From: Hofstenia miamia
Lineage: Eukaryota > Xenacoelomorpha > Acoela
Reading direction: 5' to 3'
NCBI GenBank assembly: GCA_004352715.1
Contig: SCFE01000109.1
Span: forward strand, 62,001 to 126,000
DNA length: 64,000 bases
Below the pieces are notes generated by a model. The model was not told the origin of the DNA and ran no database searches. It saw nothing but the letters and a program-made list of their open reading frames with translations. The position numbers and the translations under genes were made by a program. Positions 13,801 to 23,380 of the stretch are shown here, one piece after another; positions within the stretch are counted from its first letter, which is position 1, and each line of letters opens with the position of its first letter.

Positions 13801-16032
13801 ACCCTTTAAACTTTATTCAACCAAGCTTGCATCCTTTTTAAGAAAGTTTACTATAAATCCATTTTACATAATAGAGTATATTAAAAGAGTAATTTGTAAG
13901 CTAAATTTAATCATTTGTAATGAAGTTATTTTTCCAAGATATGGTTCAAAAAAAGAAGATGGTAAATGGTCAGGAATGATTGGGGAAATTATTGATCGCA
14001 AAGCCAATATTGCGGTGGCTCCCCTAACTGTAACATCAGGTCGATTGCAGGATGTTGATTTCACTCATCCTTACATGTCATTTGGCTTGGGGATTTTAAT
14101 AAAGAGACCAAGCGGTAGTTCTAAGATGCAGATCGCAGATCTCCTCGATGATGACTCAATAAAACTATTTTATATGAAAGGCGGTTCTACTGAACAAAAA
14201 CTTAAATCCTCAGAGGACCCATTACTTGTAAGAATCATTTTCTTCATTTTTTACATTACCAGACTACTTAGTGCCAACTAGAAAAGTATTAACTCAAATA
14301 TTTTATATGTACCTTAGTAATTTCTTACTGTCAGAAAAAGGCAAAGGAAAATAATGTGAAGTGTATAAAATTTGTGCGACTAAATATTTACATTTCATTG
14401 TATATGTAATAGGGGAACTATGAACAGCCATTTTTANTAAAAACTAATGACTTGCGAAATATTGCTAGTTAATGTATATGAAGTACACATAAATTCCGTA
14501 CCCTTTAAACTTTATTCAACCAAGCTTGCATCCTTTTTAAGAAAGTTTACTATAAATCCATTTTACATAATAGAGTATATTAAAAGAGTAATTTGTAAGC
14601 TAAATTTAATCATTTGTAATGAAGTTATTTTTCCAAGATATGGTTCAAAAAAAGAAGATGGTAAATGGTCAGGAATGATTGGGGAAATTATTGATCGCAA
14701 AGCCAATATTGCGGTGGCTCCCCTAACTGTAACATCAGGTCGATTGCAGGATGTTGATTTCACTCATCCTTACATGTCATTTGGCTTGGGGATTTTAATA
14801 AAGAGACCAAGCGGTAGTTCTAAGATGCAGATCGCAGATCTCCTCGATGATGACTCAATAAAACTATTTTATATGAAAGGCGGTTCTACTGAACAAAAAC
14901 TTAAATCCTCACAGGACCCATTACTTGTAAGAATCATTTTCTTCATTTTTTACATTACCAGACTACTTAGTGCCAACTAGAAAAGTATTAACTCAAATAT
15001 TTTATATGTACCTTAGTAATTTCTTACTGTCAGAAAAAGGCAAAGGAAAATAATGTGAAGTGTATAAAATTTGTGCGACTAAATATTTACATTTCATTGT
15101 ATATGTAATAGGGGAACTATGAACAGCCATTTTTACGACAAATATGATATTTTATACTAAAATACGTCAGAAAACTTTTCTTGAATATTTAAAATATTAA
15201 CATTTGACTTAGGCTATAAATGTGGTAGGTCAAGTTTACTATTATTACAGCCTGTCGACTTACAGTACAACTACATACCTGCCTCTGATAGGTAAAATTT
15301 ATATCTATTTTAAGTTAGAAATTTGAGAGATTTGATTTTCTATCTTGAATTTGCCCCTTTTATTGATTGTGAATGTCAGAAGAAATTAGGTTGTCAACAA
15401 TCATAAAATCTTTAATTTTTCACATTAGTTTCTTAATCAACTTGTTACACCAAATGCTGACCTGTTGGTGGGGTGTTTTTATGAACTCATTTATCATGTT
15501 GTATTGTAATTCTCCAGGATTGATAGTAGGCATCAGTTAGGGTCACAATCAGTTGAGTGCATGTAGAAATGTTAATTTTTTGATTCAGCAGATATCCAGA
15601 TAACTACATTCTCATTGAGAGACTTAAATCTTACATTTTTAGAAAAAAATTTTAAAGAAAACCAATGACAAAGATAACCTAGCCACCGTAGCTGCTGGAT
15701 ATGATAAGGTCAAAAGTGGAGACGGTAAATTTGGATTTGTAATCGAGGAACCATCTGGCTTATATTATACCATCGACAATTGTGATTTTCAACTAGTGGC
15801 TTTGGATTCCCACCTCAAGTTCTCAAACTATGCCCTAGCACTTTTTAAGGGAGATTCAAGAACAAGGGAATTCTCCAAAAGCATTTTAGAATTGGAGGAA
15901 AGTGGGGAGATGCAAACGCTTGCTAAGAAGTGGTTTTTCAGACCAAGCAGTTGTCCGAAAGTCTCTTTCTCTAGTAAAGTTGTCTCGTCTCTGGGGCTTA
16001 GTCTTCTTTTAATTTTCATGGTGTACATGTAA
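7873..16032 (+). CDS. Pore-less iGluR ligand-binding protein, predicted GPI-anchored (copy 1; three exons)
   Basis: Three exons join in frame: 7873-8034, 13939-14227 and 15643-16032 (GT donors at 8035 and 14228; AG acceptors before each exon; intron phases 2 and 0). The product is an ionotropic glutamate receptor ligand-binding domain of about 270 residues. S1 has VTTIVNEPF, SKYGSKKEDGKWSGMIGEI, APLTVTSGRLQDVDFTHPY and GILIKRP. It continues without a break, through SGSSK, into S2: ADLL, GGSTEQKL, KFGFVIEE, LELEESGEMQTLAKKWFF. Family agonist contacts are kept: Pro and Thr in APLT, the Arg of TSGR, Ser-Thr in GGST, Glu in VIEE, and the Cys pair CDF...PSSC. M1, pore loop, M2 and normal M3/M4 are absent. 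It ends in SSLGLSLLLIFMVYM-stop, resembling a GPI-attachment signal. The signal-peptide exon was not found; exon 1 has no ATG, so it lies further upstream. The likely role is binding an extracellular amino acid at the cell surface without gating a channel. Confidence 0.75.
8690..8821 (+). repeat. Retroelement 3' tail ending in (TTATC)n
   Basis: A short unique stretch ends in AATAAAGACTATC followed by four to five TTATC units (8797-8820). A polyadenylation-like motif followed by a simple tandem tail is typical of LINE or SINE 3' ends. It lies in the first intron of the iGluR-like gene. Confidence 0.5.
8822..13738. other. First intron of the iGluR-like gene, transposon debris only
   Basis: About 5.9 kb of intron (8035-13938) separates exons 1 and 2. 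It is A+T-rich. At 9293 a CAGTGACGGATTTAAGGGG stretch resembles the tips of hAT-type MITEs, but no matching second end was found. No M1/pore/M2-coding exon was recognised in any frame. Confidence 0.5.
13739..14436 (+). repeat. 698-bp repeat containing iGluR exon 2, first unit
   Basis: This block is repeated at 14438-15135 with a single N (14437) between the units. I saw one base difference, GAG to CAG, changing Glu to Gln near the exon end. The segmental copy at 17-21 kb has only one unit. A one-N junction between near-identical units most likely marks an unmerged contig overlap, not a real tandem exon. Confidence 0.9.
14638..14926 (+). CDS. Duplicate of iGluR exon 2 (S1-S2 junction exon)
   Basis: This is identical to exon 2 at 13939-14227 except for one codon (SSQDPLL instead of SSEDPLL). 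The acceptor TTTTCCAAG and the donor GTAAGA are both preserved. If real, it could be an alternative exon, but including both exon 2 copies in one mRNA would break the reading frame (289 bp is not a multiple of three). Probably an assembly duplicate. Confidence 0.5.
15136..15642. other. Second intron of the iGluR-like gene
   Basis: Non-coding; ends in the acceptor CTTACATTTTTAG. No channel-pore exon is seen between exon 2 and exon 3. Confidence 0.6.
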
Positions 16033-16089
16033 CATGATTTAGCTAGCAGCATGCAATTGCTTTTGCGTCATACGTTTTTATACCCTGTA

Positions 16090-17089
16090 NNNNNNNNNNN
16101 NNNNNNNNNNNNNNNNNNNNNNNNNNNNNNNNNNNNNNNNNNNNNNNNNNNNNNNNNNNNNNNNNNNNNNNNNNNNNNNNNNNNNNNNNNNNNNNNNNNN
16201 NNNNNNNNNNNNNNNNNNNNNNNNNNNNNNNNNNNNNNNNNNNNNNNNNNNNNNNNNNNNNNNNNNNNNNNNNNNNNNNNNNNNNNNNNNNNNNNNNNNN
16301 NNNNNNNNNNNNNNNNNNNNNNNNNNNNNNNNNNNNNNNNNNNNNNNNNNNNNNNNNNNNNNNNNNNNNNNNNNNNNNNNNNNNNNNNNNNNNNNNNNNN
16401 NNNNNNNNNNNNNNNNNNNNNNNNNNNNNNNNNNNNNNNNNNNNNNNNNNNNNNNNNNNNNNNNNNNNNNNNNNNNNNNNNNNNNNNNNNNNNNNNNNNN
16501 NNNNNNNNNNNNNNNNNNNNNNNNNNNNNNNNNNNNNNNNNNNNNNNNNNNNNNNNNNNNNNNNNNNNNNNNNNNNNNNNNNNNNNNNNNNNNNNNNNNN
16601 NNNNNNNNNNNNNNNNNNNNNNNNNNNNNNNNNNNNNNNNNNNNNNNNNNNNNNNNNNNNNNNNNNNNNNNNNNNNNNNNNNNNNNNNNNNNNNNNNNNN
16701 NNNNNNNNNNNNNNNNNNNNNNNNNNNNNNNNNNNNNNNNNNNNNNNNNNNNNNNNNNNNNNNNNNNNNNNNNNNNNNNNNNNNNNNNNNNNNNNNNNNN
16801 NNNNNNNNNNNNNNNNNNNNNNNNNNNNNNNNNNNNNNNNNNNNNNNNNNNNNNNNNNNNNNNNNNNNNNNNNNNNNNNNNNNNNNNNNNNNNNNNNNNN
16901 NNNNNNNNNNNNNNNNNNNNNNNNNNNNNNNNNNNNNNNNNNNNNNNNNNNNNNNNNNNNNNNNNNNNNNNNNNNNNNNNNNNNNNNNNNNNNNNNNNNN
17001 NNNNNNNNNNNNNNNNNNNNNNNNNNNNNNNNNNNNNNNNNNNNNNNNNNNNNNNNNNNNNNNNNNNNNNNNNNNNNNNNNNNNNNNNN
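16090..17089. other. Assembly gap, exactly 1000 N
   Basis: A round-number gap of probably unknown size separates the two copies of the iGluR exons 2-3 region. The 3' end of copy 1 and any first exon of copy 2 would fall here. Confidence 0.98.
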
Positions 17090-20000
17090 TACTGAAATTT
17101 TTATTCAGCACAATATGTTGGGGCAATATACTGTACAATACCATGGTATTAAAATAGTAGAATTATAATTTCTGAATCGCTTAATGGGGATTTTTTTGAA
17201 ATTTTTTTGAAAGAATGCACCCATGCAAATATAGAAATACAAAAATGATTGCTTAGGCTTAGATATTTTCATTCTCTTGACTCTCCTACACGCTATACGT
17301 GATTTAAATATGTTTCTAACCAAATTTTTCTGTTAGTCATGAATTAAATTTTTCATTTTCTCAAATGCACTAACAAATCTTGAAAAAATCCATTCACATC
17401 AACTACATCCAGATGTTGAGATTTAATGTTCCATTAAGATGTGGTCAGTACTACTGTGATGAATGTAAATTTTACGTTTAGTACTTCATTACTCAAAAAG
17501 ATTCTAGCACTTCATTTCAATTCTAAATTTAAATATTTAAGTATTTTTTATACATTTGTTCAATATATTTTTAAGAATATTGACTGAAAGTTTGCCTATG
17601 GTTTGCTGCCTAAACACTCCTAAGATGTTCTTCACTATATTTTTCAAAATCAAAATTTATTGAAAAAAATGAAATTTTACAATCCAAAACAAACTAAGCA
17701 AAGGCATTTCAAAATTAGCAAATGCTATTTCATTTTCATGTTACATAACAAGATAGCGAATTAAAACTTGTTTTCATATTTTATACTTTGTATTACTTTC
17801 AACAAAGCTTGTATATCACATTCAAGTAACTACCTTAGACAAATTTATAAAATATATCTATTTGCATTGATGATTTCCCAAGATAATTGCATTTGTCACT
17901 CACGTAATTCTTCCCAATGATGGACTGATGCTTTAATGTGAGGCAGCTTTAGCAGTTTACAGCTTCTGGTAATATGCTTTTATTCAAATTCGGTGAATGC
18001 ATGTATTAAGTATGTAAAAATCTATACACATTCATTCAATCTATTGAGACCCACTAAGTTCAAACACTTAATTCATTGTGTTTCTATAACTGTATTTTGC
18101 AATGGAATGCTTAAACCAAAATGTTTTAGCAGATGAAGTCCATTTCATTTTCAGTTATTAGGGAAGCGTTTTCCTTGACGAAGATTTGATGTACACAATA
18201 AGCCAAGTTGCAAAGAAATCCTTGCAAGTACAATTGCAGTTGTGATTAAATGCTTTTTTATATCGCCTACTTATAAGTGTTTGTGGATCTAAAATCAGTA
18301 AATTGGCAGTAGGCTAGTGAAGTTGAGAAAAATAATCAACTAACAAGTAATGACCCGTTAATTACGTTCATTTTAAATTATTTCCGCATTGCAATATCTA
18401 TTAAGACCCGTTATTTTCAGCCCTTACAGAGTATTAAACAAGATTTGTGCAGTGATAAACATTTATTAGGAAAAGGCTTGCTCTAAAAAGAAACAATATT
18501 TTGAAACTAATTTTGAGCAGGTAAATGCATATAAAATTCATTTATTTCAATAATTGGTGAGAGTGTGCAATGAGAATGCAACCCTTATTAAGAATTCCTT
18601 GATCCTCCACTTAATCTGAAGTAACTCTTATGTTTGTATTAACAAAATTTCAAGTATCGAGTTTCATTTAAGGGATGTACTATTATGCAGATCTAGCCAA
18701 ATTGATTAATGCTATGTAGTTTATAAAAAATGCGTCGAAAAATATAATTTTCACTATATTAGATGGGCATCAAATGATTTTTAGAAGCTCTACTTAGCTT
18801 CATAGTTTCAGTGTGTAGATTTTATAATGTTTCTAACATACCTAACTTAGTTCTAGGAAATCATACTATTAAAGACATTTTTTGACCAAGATAATAAAAT
18901 TGATTCAAAATAAGCCAAATTGAAGTACAATTACATGTGTTAGGTCTAACATTTAATCAGCTTTCCCGGACTTGGGCCTAAGTTTTCGGTCCATGCTAAT
19001 CAGTGTAAGAGCAGGCTTAATAACAATCCTGAAAATATTATATGAATAAATTTGGCCAATGCTTTTATAAGATTGATGGCAAAAAAGCACATAATAGCAT
19101 TTACAGAAACAAAGCTTTAGTACCTAGCATATGTGGTCAGAGCGCACATGCTGAATCGCTTACATCTGTAGGACCCCTCCTCTTGTTAAAATGTTCGCAC
19201 TACACCACTGATCACGCCCATTAATTTGTAAAAACTAATGACTTGCGAAATATTGCTAGTTAATGTATATGAAGTACACATAAATTCCGTACCCTTTAAA
19301 CTTTATTCAACCAAGCTTGTATCCTTCTTAAGAAAGTTTACTATAAATCCATTTTACATAATAAAGTATATTAAAAGAGTAATTTGTAAGCTAAATTTTA
19401 ATCATTTGTAATGAAGTTATTTTTCCAAGATATGGTTCAAAAAAAGATGATGGTAAATGGTCAGGAATGATTGGGGAAATTACTGATAGCAAAGCCGATA
19501 TTGCGGTGGCTCCCCTAACTGTAACATCAAGTCGATTGCAGGATGTTGATTTCACTCATCCTTACATGTCATTTGGCTTGGGGATTTTAATAAAGAGACC
19601 AAGCGGTAGTTCTAAGATGCAGATCGCAGATCTCCTCGATGATGACTCAATAAAACTATTTTATATGAAAGGCGGTTCTACTGAACAAAATCTTAAATCC
19701 TCAGAGGACCCATTACTTGTAAGAATCATTTTCTTCATTTTTTACATTACCAGACTACTTAGTGCCAACTAGAAAAGTATTAACTCAAATATTTTATATG
19801 TACCTTAGTAATTTCTTACTGTCAGAAAAAGGCAAAGGAAAATAATGTGAAGTGTATAAAATTTGTGCGACTAAATATTTACATTTCATTGTATATGTAA
19901 TAGGGGAACTATGAACAGCCATTTTTATGACAAATATGATATTTTATACTAAAATACGTCAGAAAACTTTTCTTGAATATTTAGAATATTAACATTTGAC

Positions 20001-20882
20001 TTAGGCTATAAATGTGGTAGGTCAAGTTTACTATTATTACAGCCTGTCGACTTACAGTACAACTACATACCTGCCTCTGATAGGTAAAATTTATATCTAT
20101 TTTAAGTTAGAAATTGGAGAGATTTGATTTTCTATCTTGAATTTGCCCCTTTTATTGATTGTGAATGTCAGAAGAAATTAGGTTGTCAACAATCATAAAA
20201 TCCTTAATTTTTCACATTAGTTTCTTAATCAACTTGTTACACCAAATCCTGACCTGTTGGTGGGGTGTTTTTATGAACTCATTTTATCATGTTGTATTGT
20301 AATTCTCCAGGATTGATAGTAGGCATCAGTTAGAGTCACAATCAGTTGAGTGCATGTAGAAATGTTAATTTTTTGATTCAGCAGATATCCAGATAACTAC
20401 ATTCTCATTGAGAGACTTAAATCTTACATTTTTAGAAAAAAATTTTAAAGAAAACCAATGACAAAGATAACCTAGCCACCGTAGCTGCTGGATATGATAA
20501 GGTCAAAAGTGGAGACGGTAAATTTGGATTTGTAATCGAGGAACCATCTGGCTTATATTATACCATCGACAATTGTGATTTTCAACTAGTGGCTTTGGAT
20601 TCCCACCTCAAGTTCTCAAACTATGCCCTAGCACTTTTTAAGGGAGATTCAAGAACAAGGGAATTCTCCAAAAGCATTTTAGAATTGGAGGAAAGTGGGG
20701 AGATGCAAACGCTTGCTAAGAAGTGGTTTTTCAGACCAAGCAGTTGTCCGAAAGTCTCTTTCTCTAGTAAAGTTGTCTCGTCTCTGGGGCTTAGTCTTCT
20801 TTTAATTTTCATGGTGTACATGTAACATGATTTAGCTAGCAGCATGCAATTGCTTTTGCGTCATACGTTTTTATACCCTGTA
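17090..20882. repeat. Segmental duplication, copy 2 (partner 11589-16089)
   Basis: Near-identical second copy of the iGluR exon 2-3 region. Sequence beyond 20882 is unique in the window because the partner runs into the gap. Confidence 0.9.
19430..20825 (+). CDS. Pore-less iGluR ligand-binding protein, copy 2 (exons 2 and 3 only)
   Basis: Exon 2 is 19430-19718 and exon 3 is 20436-20825, with the same splice sites and phases as copy 1. Exon 3 is translated identically. Exon 2 differs at six bases, and all six change the residue: Glu to Asp (KKDDG), Ile to Thr and Arg to Ser (ITDSK), Asn to Asp (ADIAV), Gly to Ser (TSSR) and Lys to Asn (EQNL). The Gly-to-Ser change sits directly before the conserved ligand-binding Arg. 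S1 again runs through RPSGSSK into S2 with no channel segment. Exon 1 is not present in the window, so copy 2 is partial; the missing part may be in the N gap. It could be a paralogue or the second allele. Confidence 0.7.
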
Positions 20883-21110
20883 ATTTAATTTGAATTATTG
20901 ATATGCATTTACGAATTATATTGCTTTGTTTAGAGTTTTCATTCCTTTACAAGATTAATTCCCCCTTGAAAATGTCAATTCCTAGAAAGTGATATTTGAC
21001 TACAACAGTATTAAGACGTTCCTATATTTCTACAGAAATATAGCTTATAATTCAAAATGAATTATGTTTTTTTCATCTTTTAAATATTTGAAAACAACAC
21101 CAAATTATAA

Positions 21111-21116
21111 AATAAA
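21111..21116 (+). terminator. Candidate polyadenylation signal, iGluR copy 2
   Basis: AATAAA about 290 nt past the copy 2 stop codon, in A-rich sequence. Copy 1 is cut by the gap before this point. Confidence 0.4.
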
Positions 21117-21139
21117 AAAAACCCGAAAGAATATATAAA

Positions 21140-21960
21140 TTTTCCAATAGATATTGGGTAAAAACAACAACTTTTTTTCTTTCCAGAATGAGAGATTATA
21201 CCTGTGAAATAAAATTTCCGAAGTACTATAGGTTATTTATTAGAATTCAACTAACTTTATTGTCGAAGATGTACAAATCATTGTACAAAGAAACGATATT
21301 TAATTGCGAAAAAATTTCTTACGAAGAAAAAATACAGGAAGAACTAATGTCTATTTTAGTTGTAATTTATAGTTGAACTTGGAGGCAGAGAGGATCAAAC
21401 GTCGTGCGATGGATTATCCAATTTGACAAAGGCTGCGAGGGGTGTTCAATGAATACTTTCGTATGGATACTAGTACTGTGCGGGTAAGACTTTTCCAGTC
21501 CACTTACCTGTCCGCCTTTCTGTGCTTTGTACCCGTACCCGGCCCGTTATCCGCGGAAGTACATTACTCATGTTTTTTAGGAAGTATAACAAATTATATC
21601 AAAATAAAAAACACTGAAAACAATATTGCAAATATCAAAAAGAAAATTAACAAATTTGCAAACGAATACAAAGATTTCAATCCATCACACTATCATTTTT
21701 CTATATTATATATTTAGCCTCCTCAGCTCACTTCAAATTCCAATGAGAAACATGTTTATGGTACATGAAATTAATACAATTAATAAATACATGTCTCATT
21801 TAACCGCATGCAGTCATGATTAAGGCTGACTAAGAAAATGTTTCTCATTAGCTATAGGCATTAGTAATCTAAAGCCCATGTTCCACAGAATTTGTCTAGC
21901 ATCAATGAGCCTTCTTTGAAATATCAGGTTCATAGACAACGTTCAACCAGGGATGCGTGG
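21140..21960. other. Intergenic, no gene recognised
   Basis: Short open stretches only. One (21188-21376, RDYTCEIKFPKYYRLF) follows an acceptor-like TTTCTTTCCAG but has no known family and no linked exon. Confidence 0.45.
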
Positions 21961-22718
21961 AGGGTATCTGTTAGAATGTACCTTAAATGGTTGCCCATCA
22001 AGTTGATCTTAAAATTAACTTGAAATTTAAAGATCACTTTGCTACTCTATGTAATTACTGTGTTGTAAATGATCGAAAACGGGATATTTTGGAATTAATT
22101 AAGAGTTATGGTCGTGATGACACAGAATCAACACAAAAACTGAGTATGATAAACGAGTCAGTGAAATTCTGCTCTGAAGACATAAAGAAACTACAAGATT
22201 TGACTTTGCGAATGAATTATATAGAGCTCTTAATTAATGAAAGTGTCTCAGAGATTAATGAGTTTATCAAAGTGACGTCTAAAAGACAATATACTATAGC
22301 TCAGGGAGTGACAGAAATGGAAAGAGGTGAAAACCCTGTATTGTACGAATTCGTGGACTGAAAGAGTCTATTTCACCTGGGATTGATGGACTAAAGGAGG
22401 ATCATGATAATGTTGCTGTAATTTTGCGGTTTCTGGGTCTAAATACACGAGTGTAAAGATGTTCGCAGGATTAGTCGTAAGAAAGATAACACTGATAGAC
22501 TGCTTCTTAAAAACTATGATAAAAAGATATACGTATCTCGAGATATGTCTTCATCTGAGATTAAGCTGCAATCACAGTTGTTTAAAAGAAGACATGAATT
22601 TATTGATCAATGTTTTGCTGGTAAATCATTAAGAGTAAGAAATGGAAAACATTATCAATTTATTGACAATAATTGAAGCGAAACTAAATTACTAGACAGT
22701 TCCAATGACTATGTTGCT

Positions 22719-23015
22719 ATGCCTTCGATTTTGTCCTTAAATGCTCAATCAGTTGCACCTAAAATAGACGAACTCAAACTTATTGTAAAGACCTATAATC
22801 CAGATATAATTACAGTCTGTGAAAGTTTGTTGCATGATAGCATTTCCAATGACCAATTATCTATTCCGTATATGGGTGTACCTATTAGAACTAATAGTTT
22901 ATCTCGTTGTGGAGGCGGAGTCTGCATCTGGACTCATGCTAAATTGGGAAAATCTGCAGATTTTCAATTAGTTGCGACATTCCTAGTAGCACAGAATATT
23001 GGGAATTGCTGTTGA
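22719..23015 (+). pseudogene. LINE endonuclease domain fragment
   Basis: ILSLNAQSVAPKIDELKLIV then DIITVCESLLHD match the start of an exonuclease-endonuclease-phosphatase domain (the Asn of LNAQS and the Glu of CES are at the expected positions). GGGVCIWTH corresponds to the GGG-V block. The frame closes at 23015, before the later catalytic His. Confidence 0.75.
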
Positions 23016-23380
23016 CGTAAGTACATCAGTGGTCAACTGAATCTTTATATGTCTCAATATCAGGAAATTTACAATTTTTTAATCAATTCGATAGCACCGC
23101 AGTATAGAATTATTCCTTGTTGTGATCTTAATAATCAATTTATCAAAAACTTATTTGGAATTGTTTAAGAATAATTTTTCTTTGATAAATAAAGTGAACA
23201 TGCCTACACATGGTAACTCTATGGTGGACGTCATTTTGTTGTCGGAATCACTGAATAAATGCTATGCTAATGCCAAGTTATTACCCCCACTAGGACAAAA
23301 TAAACATCTCCAATGTATGCTAATACCGAAACATGAACTGACATTTCATTGGTGGACTAAAAGATATGGCATGAGTAGAG

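Larger units (their letters stand above)
11589..16089. repeat. Segmental duplication, copy 1 (partner 17090-20882)
   Basis: From 11589 to the gap edge at 16089 the sequence reappears from 17090 to 20882 at about 98-99% identity by eye, covering iGluR exons 2 and 3 and their introns. Copy 1 is longer by one extra 699-bp unit around exon 2. Small differences include a 9-bp indel near 13540/19030. Either a recent tandem duplication or two haplotypes placed in one scaffold. Confidence 0.9.

Noticed and set aside
13748-13938. Extra N-terminal part of the exon 2 open frame
   Set aside because: This is intron sequence. The splice acceptor at 13937-13938 gives a perfect in-phase join to exon 1 (DSK/YGS), and the upstream residues do not match an iGluR.
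15828-16052. Minus-strand 74-codon frame opposite iGluR exon 3 (also 20621-20845)
   Set aside because: It is the shadow of exon 3, which has clear family homology on the plus strand.
16051-17157. Long open frames across the 1000-N gap
   Set aside because: They are open only because N is not read as a stop; there is no real sequence. The same applies to frames across 36017-36254 and 44979-45097.
19042-19224. 60-codon plus-strand frame in the iGluR intron of copy 2
   Set aside because: The counterpart in copy 1 is broken by a 9-bp indel and a frameshift, so it is not maintained. The end resembles a transposon tip (CTACACCACTGATCACGCCC).
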